The notes: generated from the sequence alone by a model not told the origin. A stretch of 64,000 nt of DNA from Bostrychus sinensis (GCA_020698575.1 CM036239.1:52358263-52422262); one strand, 5' to 3'. Shown: positions 1 to 10,694, numbered from the stretch's first letter. Numbers and translations: made by a program.

Positions 1-255
1 TAATTCTTTCAAAAAATATTTATTTTAAACATATAGACTTAGCTATTGCTAATTTGCAGCTCCTGTCCCACGTCCCTTCTACTAACAGAACATCAGTGTT
101 TTGAATGAATTAGAAAAATATCACACTGACATCAGCGTTCCCTCTCTCTGTCACACACAGTCACAGTGGTTTATTTGACCTTCACTGTGAACATCTTGAA
201 ACTGGATAAAACTTTTCTGCCGTCTAATTGCACAATGTGTTGTGTCATATTTTGT

Positions 256-523
256 AGAGCCACCAAGGAAGAGGGCCCGAAAGCGGCGCCAGGAGCAGCC
301 GACGGACCGGGGGATGGAACGGGAGCTCCTGGACGCCCTCCACAATTTGCCCCCTGCACCCCGGCCCTATACACCGGAGGAACACTTCCTCTTGAGTCTA
401 GCCCCTTACCTGCAGAGGTTGCCGCCTCAGACGAAGGAATTCGTCAAATTTCAAATTCATAAACTCATTTATGAAAGCAGCACCGTTCTGCTTAATTCAG
501 AAACATTGGACCCTCCACAGTAA
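256..523 (+). CDS. BESS-domain C-terminal exon of the Harbinger accessory (MADF/BESS-type) protein
   Basis: The open frame runs from a splice acceptor (tttgtag, ending at 255) to a TAA stop. It begins with a basic stretch (PPRKRARKRR) that could be a nuclear localisation signal. It then has a BESS-like motif, EEHFLLSLAPYLQRLPP, followed by KEFVKFQIHKLIYE. BESS motifs mediate protein-protein contacts and close the MADF-domain proteins that partner the Harbinger transposase in DNA binding or nuclear import. The N-terminal MADF exons are not in the window. An AATAAA hexamer at 714-719 lies about 190 bases downstream and could serve as polyadenylation signal. Overlapping frames on both strands are shadows. 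The domain call is fairly sure; the role is inferred from the family and from the convergent transposase gene. Confidence 0.65.
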
Positions 524-1619
524 GTAATATTTTACAAATGAGGCAGCAACCTCTGCAGGGAATGAACTAGACCTTGTCTCCTTTCTCCTCTCCCTCACTT
601 TGGTCCCTCACTCTTCCACTCTCCAAGCAAGGTCCTTTTTATTCCTGTCTCTAAATAGGTTTGTTCGTTCTATGTTAAATTATTTTGAGAGTATTTTATG
701 TTCACTTTTTTAAAATAAATTACGGTACAATGAGGCAAGTTTGCTGTCCTGCTGTATACACAACATCGCAAATGACTACATCTGTCCCAACACATTATTT
801 CAGTATTTCATACTACAATAATTCTGGCAAGCAGTTGTTCATTATAATATTTTACAGACACCCACTAAATCTAGAAAACACAGTAAATAGTTGCTTGTTT
901 GTGATTAGGTGCTAGTGTATTGTGTATCAAAACAAACAAAACCTGACCCAGGTTTTTTTTTTTTTCTTTTTGTGGAGGTTGGCTCCATTTATCTTAAGTC
1001 CAGAAAAGAGCATACATATAGACAGAAACAGAACCACTTTAAAGAAACAAGAACACTTATCATAACTCTCTGAAAGACAATGCTGAAGATGAATAAAGAT
1101 AGCATTTTTTACAAGAGATTATGTAGAAGATATTTGATTATTAATGTTCATACGTCAAACCCAAAGGAATAAAATATGACATTGTTGTAGTAGTAATATA
1201 AACAGTTCATGTTTTTATCAAATGTTGCATCCCCAATTGTGAATAAAATATGCCACAAATTTTAAATTGACTTTGAGTGTCTAGAAAAAAATGCATTATT
1301 ATTATCATTATTCTCCTGCCCCTCAAGCATGGGCAAAACTTGTATTACTTTTATAAAATATTAATGTCATGTGCACAGACTACACACATGTGCTTTGGAT
1401 CTGACGAGGTGTGGAACCAAAACAGCAGGAGAAAAGCAGCAAACAGCAGCCAGCACATGGGACAGACACAGCAGGTGACAGGCAGAGCCTCCTCATGGAG
1501 TGGGATGAGTTCAGGTGCATCCATTACCTGCAAACAGAGTGGAGGCAGAAGTATAAAATACACAAATATGTGAAGCACTCAAAACTATAAATTCATAACT
1601 AGTAAGTAGACACAACTAT
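524..1619. other. Non-coding interior of Harbinger copy 1
   Basis: This holds the presumed 3' UTR of the BESS gene and AT-rich sequence. A minus-strand frame at 1351-1578 follows an acceptor-like tttgcag near 1530 and has a hydrophobic stretch, but I cannot assign it. No other gene is visible. Confidence 0.4.
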
Positions 1620-1669
1620 ATAGACAGTTAGGCTCTTTATGGTTTTGTGGGTGGCTCTTAAAAGAGCCG
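1620..1669 (-). terminator. Histone-mRNA-type 3' end (stem-loop plus downstream purine-rich element) after the transposase gene
   Basis: Read on the minus strand, 1668-1653 is GGCTCTTTTAAGAGCC. This matches at every position the 16-nt stem-loop consensus of replication-dependent histone mRNAs (6-bp stem, 4-nt loop). It is preceded by CACAAC and followed at once by ACCCA, as in vertebrate histone genes. About 12 bases further on comes ATAAAGAGCC, resembling the histone downstream element that pairs with U7 snRNA. The transposase stop codon (1710-1712) lies 41 bases upstream, the usual histone spacing. Known biology: SLBP and U7 snRNP process such ends without a poly(A) tail, mainly in S phase. 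That it works here is inference. Confidence 0.6.
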
Positions 1670-1709
1670 TTGTGGGTCAGTCCTAGAGGACTGAAACAGA
1701 GTAGGAACA

Positions 1710-2594
1710 CTACTCAGTGGGCTGCCAGGCTACTGCTCCCTCTGCTGAGAAGTGAGCCGTGAAGACATCCCTCACACGGAGTGCCTCTCTGGAGGAGTTG
1801 TTGGCTGCTACCCGACCCAGATCTGGCAGCGGCTCCTCAGGGTGCACAGGGCCCCTCACAGCAGGTGCCTCTCTCCCCACTGACGCCCTCAAGAAGTTGT
1901 GGAGAACACATGTCGCCTTCACACACTTCTCCGCAACCTCTGGATCGACCTCAATGCGACGGCGATACACCCGCCACTGTGAAGACAGGATCCCAAAGGC
2001 ATCCTCCACCACCAGCCGTGCTCGGGAGAGACGGTAGTTGAAGATGAGCCTCTCTCTAGGAAGGACGCGCCCAGGGAATGGCCGCATCAGATTCTGCCGC
2101 AGAGGAAAGGCCACAAAGACATGGGGCTGGGGTCCTCTGTCGTCAGCACCAGGTAGAGGCTGGTCAGGTGGCAGATGGAGGGTGCCAGCACGCAGTGCCT
2201 GACCAAAGGCAGAGTTGGCCAGGATCCCACCGTCACTTGTCCTGCCATATCCTCCAACATCAATCACCCGGAAGCGATATGGGGCATCCACAACAGCAAG
2301 AAGAACTATGGAAGAAGTTCCCTTGTAGTTGTGGAACTGGGACCCTGAGTTGGGGGGTGACTTCAGAAGGATGTGTTTGCCGTCCACTGCTCCACAGCAA
2401 AGAGGGAAGTGCCACCACTCCTGGAATCCCTCTGCAATGGACCTCCAGTCATCTGTGGAGGGCACAGCCATGAAGTCCCCCACCAGGCAGTCCCAGATGG
2501 CAGTCACCACTTGAGGGATGATACCGGCCACAGTTGAGACACCAACCTGGAAGCTGCTGGCAATGGTCCGGTATGAATCCCCAGTGGCAAGATA
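1710..2594 (-). CDS. PIF/Harbinger (HARBI1-like) transposase, exon 2 with the DDE catalytic core
   Basis: This exon encodes most of the transposase that cuts and pastes the element. It opens with YLATGDSYRTIASSF, the helix-turn-helix region typical of Harbinger transposases. The catalytic triad is visible (residues counted from the upstream in-frame ATG at 2645): D88 in CCGAVDGKHI, D138 in GGYGRTSDGGIL and E214 in VVEDAFGIL. The frame is uninterrupted to the stop at 1710. The natural start is in exon 1 (3019-3330). Joining in frame requires an acceptor just before TAT at 2594, but the bases there are GG, not AG (2595-2596), so splicing may be impaired. A histone-type stem-loop follows 41 bases after the stop. 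The family call is sure; whether the protein is still made is doubtful. Confidence 0.85.
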   Translation of the reverse strand, partial: YLATGDSYRTIASSFQVGVSTVAGIIPQVVTAIWDCLVGDFMAVPSTDDWRSIAEGFQEWWHFPLCCGAVDGKHILLKSPPNSGSQFHNYKGTSSIVLLAVVDAPYRFRVIDVGGYGRTSDGGILANSAFGQALRAGTLHLPPDQPLPGADDRGPQPHVFVAFPLRQNLMRPFPGRVLPRERLIFNYRLSRARLVVEDAFGILSSQWRVYRRRIEVDPEVAEKCVKATCVLHNFLRASVGREAPAVRGPVHPEEPLPDLGRVAANNSSREALRVRDVFTAHFSAEGAVAWQPTE

Positions 2595-3018
2595 CCAAGA
2601 AAAACAGTTAAATGACATTATAATGAACATACTTATAATTGGCAAATGCTAAATATATAGAATATATTTGATTTTATATATAATACATGATTTTATACAT
2701 AATATATATGATTTTTTGTTTTGCTGGATCAGCAATATTATTCTGCACTGGGTATACAGCCTTGGCTATATTTACTGAAACCACTGAAGAGCACTATTGG
2801 ACAATAATCAATAGGCTACTACTGATTACAAATGAAGGCAGATGTGTGGACATATTATATTATATTTTCATATCTTATAGTAGTCAACTGCAATGGGCTG
2901 AAACTTGTCACAACCATGTAACATTTGTAAATATATTTTAGTTTGGTGTCTGTTCTCCTATTTCACTAGCCAACATATAGTGAATTTACAACAGTTTATA
3001 GAATATTTAAAGATTTAC

Positions 3019-3330
3019 TGACAGGAGACAGATGGACAGGCGCTCTGCAGCCGGTATAGAGCACCTGTAGTTGGTGTCCTGTAGGGATATCCTTGCGCCG
3101 ACTCGGGAAAACAGGTCATCGAAATGGGCCCGGGACAGACGGAAGTAACGCTGAAAGCGGCCGTCATCCAGGCGCAGCTCCTGGAGCAAGTGGTGAAACT
3201 CACCAAACTGGGTGCGCCTTTGAAGGATCTGGTGGACCCAGGGACGGCGATGTACAGCCCTACGCCGTTGTCTGGCTCTCCAGAGCACATAAACAATTGC
3301 TACTCTCGCTACTGAGTAAACATCAGCCAT
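3019..3330 (-). CDS. PIF/Harbinger transposase, exon 1 (N-terminus)
   Basis: The frame starts with ATG at 3330 and ends at a donor (CTGTCA|GTAAAT) after the serine of ICLLS. The protein carries the family's N-terminal pattern: a basic region (WRARQRRRAVHRRPW), then EFHHLLQELRLDDGRFQRYFRLS and HFDDLFSRVGARI, ending in RLSICLLS. In relatives this runs directly into YLATGDSYRTIA, which is where exon 2 (2594 downward) begins. The intron is about 420 bases. A promoter would lie in 3331-3558, between this ATG and the element's right end. Confidence 0.8.
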
Positions 3331-3558
3331 TTTGCCACATGCTGGCTGGCAGACAACCGCCCATTATATACACCTACAGCTCCTCCCATGACGCGAATGA
3401 AGCGACCAATTTGCGTCATTCGCGCGAGTGAATTCGCTCTATTATATATATAATTTCACGCGCAAATGACGCGAGTGAATTCAAAATGGTCACGCGTCCA
3501 ACTAGACGCGAATGACACGAATTTGACACCTGATTCGCGTCCGGTGTGAACGTACCAT
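3331..3558. repeat. Right terminal region of Harbinger copy 1
   Basis: There are repeated gaattcg, acgcgaat and gacgcga motifs on both strands around an AT core (attatatatataat, 3440-3453). The outer end, read inward on the minus strand, is GGTACGTTCACACCGGACGC. Subterminal repeats of this kind are plausible transposase-binding sites. Confidence 0.5.
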
Positions 3559-3695
3559 TAAACTTCCATATCCAGCTGATGCCACAGATTATATAAGAAA
3601 ACAATAGCATACTTGTTTGGTAGTCATTTGTTTGAAAAAAAATCATGACATTACTTGTAAGACAAAGAAACACAATTAACAGTTAAATAACTTAC

Positions 3696-3850
3696 CTGAA
3701 CTGGGTGCTGCTGGTACATGTTGTGATGAAGGTCCAGGCTGTGCTTCCTCCAATGTTCCTATTGGATGTGATGAGGAAGGCTCAGGGATCCTCATTTCAG
3801 CAGCACATTCAGCTTTCAGTCGTTTTACAGGTTCATTAGCTTTGGAGGAA
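3696..3850 (-). other. Orphan candidate exon with good splice sites
   Basis: On the minus strand the acceptor is ctttttaag and the donor CAG|GTAAGTT. Between them only one frame is open, 51 codons, reading ANEPVKRLKAECAAEMRIPE and then a Ser/Pro-rich stretch (PSSSHP, QPGPSSQHVPAAPSS). I do not recognise it. It could be a linker exon of a transposon protein or of a host nuclear protein. No adjoining exon was found within 2 kb. Confidence 0.3.
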
Positions 3851-3984
3851 CTTAAAAAGCAGAGAAGAGGAATTAAGAAGCAGGAATTAAATCTGGGGTC
3901 CAGGACATGGTTGCAAGAGACATGACACTAGCAGATTCAAGATTACACAGACAGCCTGTGACTTGTCTCTGCAGTCAGGGTTTT

Positions 3985-4166
3985 TAGACTTGAGGGGGAA
4001 GACCTAGGACACGCTGGAGGGACTATGTCTCTCGGCTGGGCTTGGGGTCCCCCCGGTAGAGCTGGAGGAAGTGTCTGTGGAGAGGGAAGTCTGGGCATCT
4101 CTGCTTAGACTGCTGCCCCCGCGACCCGGTCCCGGATAAAGCGGAAGAAGATGGATGGATGGATGG
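3985..4166 (+). mobile_element. RTE/Rex3-type LINE 3' end, 5'-truncated
   Basis: The segment matches the C-terminal coding end and tail of the element also found at 31029-31285: LRLLPPRPGPG, then GGATAAAGCGGAAGAAGATGG and a (GATG)n tail ending at 4166. Frame breaks and the missing 5' part mark it as a dead, 5'-truncated copy. Confidence 0.62.
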
Positions 4167-4169
4167 AAC

Positions 4170-4900
4170 TTGTTGAACCCTGCAGAGACCCTGAAAAAAG
4201 ATGGTCTTTGTGGCTCTGGGTTTTCAAATTTAAAAAAGTGCCATCAGTGTGTCTTCTGTGATTGCTGGCATAGCTTCAAAAGCACAAAAACTCAGGCTGA
4301 TGTTTTTAAGCAACTTAAAACACCCTCCTTCTCGGTAAGGAAAAACTCCTAAAAAAAACCCAACTGTGGGAAAAAAGAAGAAACCTTATGGAGCCCAACT
4401 AAAGGAGAGATCCTCTCCCAGGACGGACAGGCACTGTGTTTAGGACTGTTAGTTCATTAGTTCATCTATAGGATCATAGATCAGCTCTGTAAGGATTCAT
4501 CCAGGGAGTGGGGTGAGGTAGGTTGAGGAAGTCCAGAGGATGCAGCAGGGGCCTTATCCAGACAGGTGAGTGGGCGAGATAGGTCCGGGACAGTAGAGTG
4601 AGTTACAGGATTTTAGCTGTAACCAGCTTTCTTGGAAAACAAGGGATCAAGTAAACTTGTATGAAGCTCCTGAAAAAGTATCCTTTTTTGCAAAAATACA
4701 TTCCAACAGCACATGACATGTCTGTCCCATTTTTCTCAAGATGAAATGATCACCAGTGTTTCACAAGAAATCAAAGGAGCTGCAGTCAGCGAAATTATGG
4801 CGGCAAAGATGTTCTCTGTTATGGCTGATGAGGCTAGTGATGGGCACACAGAGTAGCTTGCAGTTTGTGTAAATTTGGCCATATAGACGGTCTTGGTGGA
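4170..4900 (+). pseudogene. Decayed hAT-family (ZMYM1/DUF4371-like) transposase
   Basis: Two pieces fit one decayed gene. At 4180-4350 the frame LCGSGFSNLKKC resembles the TTF-type zinc finger (GFSNWKK) before these transposases. At 4700-4890 the frame reads DEMITSVSQEIKGAAVSEIM then AAKMFSVMADEASD. That is the conserved start of the DUF4371 transposase core, where the D of VMADEASD belongs to the RNase H-like fold. Stop codons follow, and the catalytic C-terminal half and dimerisation domain are absent. It should make no functional protein. Confidence 0.5.
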
Positions 4901-5382
4901 GTCAGTGGTGTGGACAGAGCTACATTAAGGGGCTTGGCCATATCAATCATGTGCCTACTGAGACAGCATAGATGTTGGTCTAAATAGGCTGGACTTGACG
5001 TTGGAGGCTGGTCTTGAGGTGGTGCAAGTTCCAAAGAAAGTGGCAGGTGAACTTGGGTGTGTTCTGGGTGTTTACATATTTAACCAATCAGAAAGGGCTG
5101 TGGCATTTAAAATCATCACCTGCATGCGTGAATCCTGCAACAAAGGGTGATTTACCTGGGGAAGAAAGGAAGGGGAAATTCTCTAAAGAGGATACATACT
5201 TCATGCAGGAAGTAAAGATAAATTAATTTATGGGCCAAAAATCCCCCAAAGCCCTCCGAGTTAAGTTCACTGTACTGATTTAATAAAGTTTTAGCTTAAG
5301 CCTAGTAATAGATCTACATGAATATACACTACAAGGAATACTTCCAATCCCTGCAATTAATTATGCCTATAGCCTATTCAAT
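4901..5382. other. No gene seen
   Basis: Sequence without recognisable protein or repeat. A short plus-strand frame at 5014-5226 lacks any motif and is probably chance or hAT debris. Confidence 0.4.
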
Positions 5383-5409
5383 TAGGCTACATTCACACTG
5401 CAGGTCTTA

Positions 5410-6562
5410 GGGCCAGATTTATCAAAGGTTTGCGCGCACGCAAAATGAATAAGACCCACTAAAAGTGGAGCAAACCCAGGCGCAGCTGAGCTTAGCGCCT
5501 CTCACAGGAGCTGAACAAACGCAGCGCAGATTTTGCCCTGCTGACTCAATGAATATGTAAAACAAGGTATTCTCGCCAGAAGGCACAAAATTCAAGTCAG
5601 AGAAAATACAAATGAAATCACTTTGCGGGAGCTGTTTGATTTATCACAACTATGGGAGCTAAATCTGCGTGAAAATTTAGCACTTTGGAGGAGCAGGTGC
5701 AAAAGTTTTGCGGAGGGAAGAGCGCAGTTTTAGTGCACAGATGGGCCGTTGAAAATAAGTTATACTGCTTTAACAGGGCTCGTTTACAAAGATACAACAC
5801 CAAGGTGTTAATTTGAAGTCGGAGGAAACAAAGAGACAGACTTTACCTGCAACACTTTTTCCTTGATTGCTGCGCTTATTTTCTTGAAATTCAGCCTTTT
5901 ACAGTTCCTGTCTCTGGGCTTTCAGTCTGTTCCACGACTTTTTAAATTCTTAAGGTGAAGACAGAGCAGTCTTTAAACATTGGGTAAAGCCTAAATCAAA
6001 TTAAACATTTTTAAAGCTATGTTTATTCGATCACAATCAGCACAGTGTATAGGCTGCTACTTGATTCATTTTGTATAATTGTTTGAAGGGTTACAGACAG
6101 ACAGTGAATAGGACTTTTTCTTTCCTCTCTGTCCACTTGTGTCATGCAAAGGAGGATTAAGTCACGTGACTGGTCAGTGCCAGAATTGCATGAGACATTA
6201 AACAAGAACAGACAACACAAAGTTAATAGAGGAAAGTAAAATGTAATGAAATGATTATCCCTTAAAGACAGAGAACATATTCAGTCTGCTATAGTCAGTC
6301 CTGTTATTTGAGGCTTAACTCTCAGATTAACTTTTGCGTTGCATCACTGTAAAAACAGATGCAGTCAGAGCTGAGCAGTGTTGCTCCTGTTATTGGTGTT
6401 GGTCTTTTGCTCATGCAAAATTCTCATTTACATATCAGCTTTGCAGCAGCAATTATTTGCGCAGTTTCTCTTTGTATGTCACACGCAACATGCCCACAAA
6501 TAGCAGACACTATTTTTTAAGCTGCACTCGCAATTTAGCACTGGTTTTAGTAAATATGGCCC
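5410..6562. mobile_element. Nested MITE with TTA target duplication (Harbinger-like)
   Basis: It starts GGGCCAGATTTATCAAAGG and ends ttttagtaaatatggccc, so the ends are inverted repeats (GGGCCAtATTTA type). TTA flanks both sides (5407-5409, 6563-6565), typical of PIF/Harbinger. 1153 bases, no ORF of note. Confidence 0.55.
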
Positions 6563-6689
6563 TTAATGCGTAATTCAGATTTTTTGTTGGAATCAGATTT
6601 TTTTGCATGGCTGTTCACATTATCTTTTAAATGTGACCTCCATTAGTCTCGTGTGTGCACCATCTACATCCCTGAAATAACGCATGCGC

Positions 6690-6716
6690 AAAAAAAAAAA
6701 AAAAAAAAAAAAAAAA
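6690..6716. repeat. Poly(A) tract
   Basis: 27 consecutive A residues. Confidence 0.95.
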
Positions 6717-7287
6717 CATGATGCATGATTGTGACAGGAGGGGCTTCAGTGACACAGAATTTAACCATAATTTCAGGATATTGTGGAAGATATTTCAATT
6801 GTCAGTGACACTCCTCAATCCTAATTTCTTAATATTTCTCATCTTATATCTCTTCTCATTTCTCCTCAGTATAGTTACAATATAACCCTCAAGTTTAGCT
6901 TCAATAGAATTGTCACCGTGAATACAAATTAAGTTTAAAACCTCACTTTTTTTCACTGACCATCTCCATCAGCGCTGTCTGTTATGCATGTTATAATTTT
7001 ATCTGGCCAGTTCCCACTTCCTGCAATGCAGAATTGTGTCACCTACCATCATTTCAGTGATGTAAAATTCATATGAAATGCGACTGGTCCTTTCAGACTG
7101 CAGTCACATTATAAAAGATCAGATACGCATTTGATTTAGGGGCACATACGAAAGTGGCCTGGGTCACATTTGAAAAAAATTGATTCGTGCTGTTCACACA
7201 AAAATCAGATACAGGTCACATATGGGCAAAAAAGTCAGATTTGGGTCACTTTTGCCTGCAATCTGAACGTAACCTTAGATACTCAAT

Positions 7288-7799
7288 ATAGATCTTAATA
7301 ACCAACTGCAGGTTGTGCCTATTTATTGTTTCAGACATATAATATAACATAATGTCTCTTTCACAGGTGAAGCAGACGTGGGTGGTGGTAGCGGTCCTAG
7401 TTTCCTCATCTTCTGGTGTCACAAGAACCGCAGACCAGTGCTGCAAGTGGTTAGGGTTGCGGCGGTAAGGGGCAGAAAATTTCCACTAAATTTCTGGAAA
7501 TCTTCTGGAAACTTTCCATGAGAAGTTAAGCTTGGAAATTTTGGGAATTTTTAAATTTGGAAACCATATATAAATAAATAAAAAAAACTGTATAATCCAA
7601 CATATTTAAACAACTTTACTGAACATTTACAGAACAGATATGTCTTTGAACAATAAAGCATTTGTTAAGTAAAATATTACTTCCCAAAACCAAAAAAAGT
7701 AAATGAACACTCCTTTGACTTTTGCAATATTTTCTGCGACTTCATTTTAAATTAAGGTTGATTTATGCACCAAGGTCTTAACTTGGTTTTTAGGTATTA
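7288..7799. other. No gene seen
   Basis: AT-rich sequence with no recognisable coding or repeat structure apart from short homopolymers. Confidence 0.4.
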
Positions 7800-8645
7800 T
7801 CATTTAATACCTAATACCTCTGGTGAGCACATGGAGGGCTGTGCCCCCCTCCCAAAGAAATGCCACCCACACCATTACTGACCCACTGCCAAACCGGTCA
7901 TGCTGGAGGATGTTGCAGGCAGCAGAACGTTCTCCACGGCGTCTCCAGACTCTGTCACGTCTGTCACATGTGCTCAGTGTGAACCTGCTTTCATCTGTGA
8001 AGAGCACAGGGCACCAGTGGCCAATTTGCCAATCTTGGTGTTCTCTGGCAAATGCCAAACGTCCTGCACGGTGTTGCGCTGTAAGCACAACCCCCACCTG
8101 TGGACGTCGGGCCCTCATACCACCCTCATGAAGTCTGTTTCTGACCATCTGCATGTGAGCAGACACAAGCACATTTGTGGCCTGCTGGAGGTCAGTTTGC
8201 AGGGCTCTGGCAGTGCTCCTCCTGTTCCTCCTTGCACAAAGGAGGAGGTACCGGTCCTGCTGCTGGGTTGTTGCCCTCCTACGGCCTCCTCCACGTCTCC
8301 TGATGTACTGGCCTGTCTCCTGGTAGCGCCTCCATGCTCTGGACACTACACTGACAGACACAGCAAACCTTCTTGCCACAGCTCACATTGATGTGCCATC
8401 CTGGATGAGCTGCACTACCTGAGCCACTTGTGTGTGGTCACCTCCTGCAGAACCACTCCTTTATTGGGGGAGTCTTGCTAATTGCCTATAATTTCCAGCT
8501 GTTGTCTGTTCCATTTGCACAACAGCAGTGAAACTGATGTCACTCAGTGTTGCTTCCTAAGTGGACAGTTTGATTTCACAGAAGTGTGGTTGACTTGGAG
8601 TTACATTGTGTTGTTTAAGTGTTCCCTTTATTTTTTTGAGCAGTG
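7800..8645 (-). pseudogene. Tc1-like transposon with truncated transposase (copy 1)
   Basis: The minus frame 8379-7804 is a Tc1-type transposase. It has an N-terminal helix-turn-helix (MARRFAVSVSVVSRAWRRYQ), a GRRR linker, then LFTDESRFTLS with the first catalytic Asp, and a following WRRRGERSAACNI segment. It stops near HVLTRG, so the region carrying the second and third catalytic residues is gone. At 8600-8645 the terminal repeat is intact (CACTGCTCAAAAAAATAAAG read inward, next to TA), but the opposite end is missing. The same family recurs at 52195-53195. Dead element. Confidence 0.82.
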
Positions 8646-8720
8646 TATATATTTCTGGCAGCTCTGCTCTGCCATTCAGAGGCTGGGCCAAGCACGGAGC
8701 AGAGGTCAGTGGAGTAAGGC

Positions 8721-9101
8721 ATGGACCAGAGAGGACGGCTGCATTCTTCACCATCTCACCGTAATGCCACTAGGGACAAGGACCATCCTTTTCCATGTTT
8801 TTCCATGCTGGAGTGGGAGCTAGGTGGTCTCCAGTGGAGTGCTGAGCGGCTGAGCAACAGCGTTGAGCATATGCTTGGTCCACTTGGTCCCATCGCTGAC
8901 ATTGTACAAAACCTTGCTTCCTCGCAACCCCCTCTGTCATTGCCATCTTCTCCACCATCAGCTTTCCCATCCGCACCAGTTCCTCCTGCCACAAGGAGTA
9001 CACTGCCCTCTGCTGCTCCAGGCCCCTCTCATGGTCATCCTTGCCGTGGTGGCCCACACCTTACAAAGAAATTAAGTGGATTAGGGGTGCATTGTAAATA
9101 A
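8721..9101 (+). other. Unassigned 126-codon ORF, Pro/Ser-rich
   Basis: The frame contains ERLSNSVEHMLGPLGPIADI followed by a low-complexity Ser/Pro region. A minus-strand frame over the same bases (8770-9057) is also open. I recognise neither. It could be the decayed C-terminus of a transposon accessory protein or a chance ORF. Confidence 0.2.
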
Positions 9102-10694
9102 ATTCTCAGTTACACAACTTCTCTACTGTTTGCCTAGAGTTTACTAAGATTGAGGAAAAAGTCAGCAATTTCCATACAAAAATAACACATAGGCCAAGGC
9201 CTAGCTTAGTGAAAACACAAAATGAATAAGGTCTAAAGTAGACATTTCATTCAAGCTTTTGTTTATTAACCAGGAAAAAGATTAACAATCTCTTTTTTAA
9301 GGATGTACTTGTTGACTGTGCTTCAACAAGCTGTAATAAAGTTTACCTAGTGTATGGGGTCAATTCAAATTCCTTTTTTGGCTAGTCCGGCGATTCACTA
9401 TGGTGTAAAAATAAACATGTTACAGATGTGGTCAGCAGCGCTGAGTAACGTACCTACAGGCTGCACGCAGGGTGAGTAGGAGCTGTCCTTGGTGCTTAAC
9501 AGTAAAAAGCACAAAGAATTAGCTTATAATATAGGTACTTGTTATGTTTAAGTACATGAAAAATTTTTGCCTACATGGCTTGGGTGTAAAATAAAACTCT
9601 TACCAGTCTATCAACAACACATCTCCTCTACAAGCTGATCTTTCCTCACCCGGGCTGCTGGTGCATTTGGGTCAGTTGGCATCGGCACACACAGGTCTGC
9701 ATTATGTCATCTATAGCCCTGTACTCTGTCCTCAATTAAATGTACTGTAAGCAGCATGTGCTCGTACTGGTTTGAAAATGGTACTGCAGTCTAAATCAAA
9801 ACAATGGTCTCTTTTCTAATTGTGCAATTGTCGTTGCAGTTGCAGTTTTAGAACTAAAACAAAAAATGTAAACAAAAACAACTTGGCCATCATGTAAAAC
9901 ATATTTTTAATTGTTAATAACTCAACTGTACCATTGTTATCAGTAAAATTTATACTTGATTCAAACATGTTTACATCATATCTTGGGATACGTGGGTAAT
10001 TTTGATGAAATATAAAAAATATATACTGCTCATAGCAATATTCTGTTTGTTAGCCCAACCAGTCCGGCAGCATTACAAATGTTATAACACAAAATGAGCT
10101 TCCCCTTTTTGAAAGGTCAGCAACCACTACTGACACCTTACATCCCCCCTCCATCCAAAACACAGATGTCTAATAGCAGATTTATGGGCGTCCTGAGCTT
10201 GTGAAGGGGCTTTTAGCAGAGCACCGTGTTTTTGCAGCTCGCTAATTCTTTCAGGACGGATTGGAAACAGCTCCCACGAGGATGCTAATAATGTCAGAAC
10301 CAGGCTTGATCCAAACGCTGAGAGGCTGTTTTTGATGGACATGACGCGATCCGTACCAGCGCTGCAAATGGGGGCCTTGAGACTGAATCACCTGTTTATT
10401 CAAGAGAAAAAGCGGAAATCTAAGCGTGAGGCTGAGGATATAATGAGGTGAGTGATGCTAATGACAGCATACTGTGACCTCAGTGGTAGTTGGTAAGTGA
10501 GTGATGGGGTTCAGATTTCACACCAAATCAGTCCCTCTGAGCTCCTGCCAGTGGGCTTTTTACAGAGGGGCTTTCATTGACATTATGATGTATTAGGGGC
10601 AGGAAGGTTACCAACTTATTTAAGGCGAGACACTACAGACCAGATGAACAGAGATAGAACATGGCATGAACATGAAGAAAAAATGTATTGCAAG
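9102..10694. other. No gene seen
   Basis: About 1.6 kb of unannotated sequence. Short frames carry no motif. Confidence 0.4.

Larger units (their letters stand above)
1..3558. mobile_element. PIF/Harbinger DNA transposon, right part (copy 1)
   Basis: Two genes converge, as is usual for animal Harbinger elements: a BESS-domain accessory exon on the plus strand (256-523) and a two-exon DDE transposase on the minus strand (1710-3330). The right flank (3400-3558) is rich in gaattcgcg/acgcgaat motifs and ends in ggtgtgaacgtaccatta, a candidate terminal repeat. The left end, and the upstream MADF exons expected for the BESS gene, would lie outside the window. A partial copy of the same end occurs at 23341-23393. 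Confidence 0.72.
5383..7279. mobile_element. hAT-like non-autonomous element, host of a nested MITE
   Basis: The ends are imperfect inverted repeats: TTAGGCTACATTCACACTGC on the left and, inverted from the right, TAAGGTTACGTTCAGATTGC. The flanks carry a near-perfect 8-base duplication, TATTCAAT (5375-5382) and TACTCAAT (7280-7287), as expected for hAT insertion. No coding sequence. A second element (5410-6562) sits close to its left end. Confidence 0.52.

Noticed and set aside
166..462. Three overlapping frames over the BESS exon
   Set aside because: Only the frame at 256-523 has the BESS motif and basic patch; the others are shadows of it.
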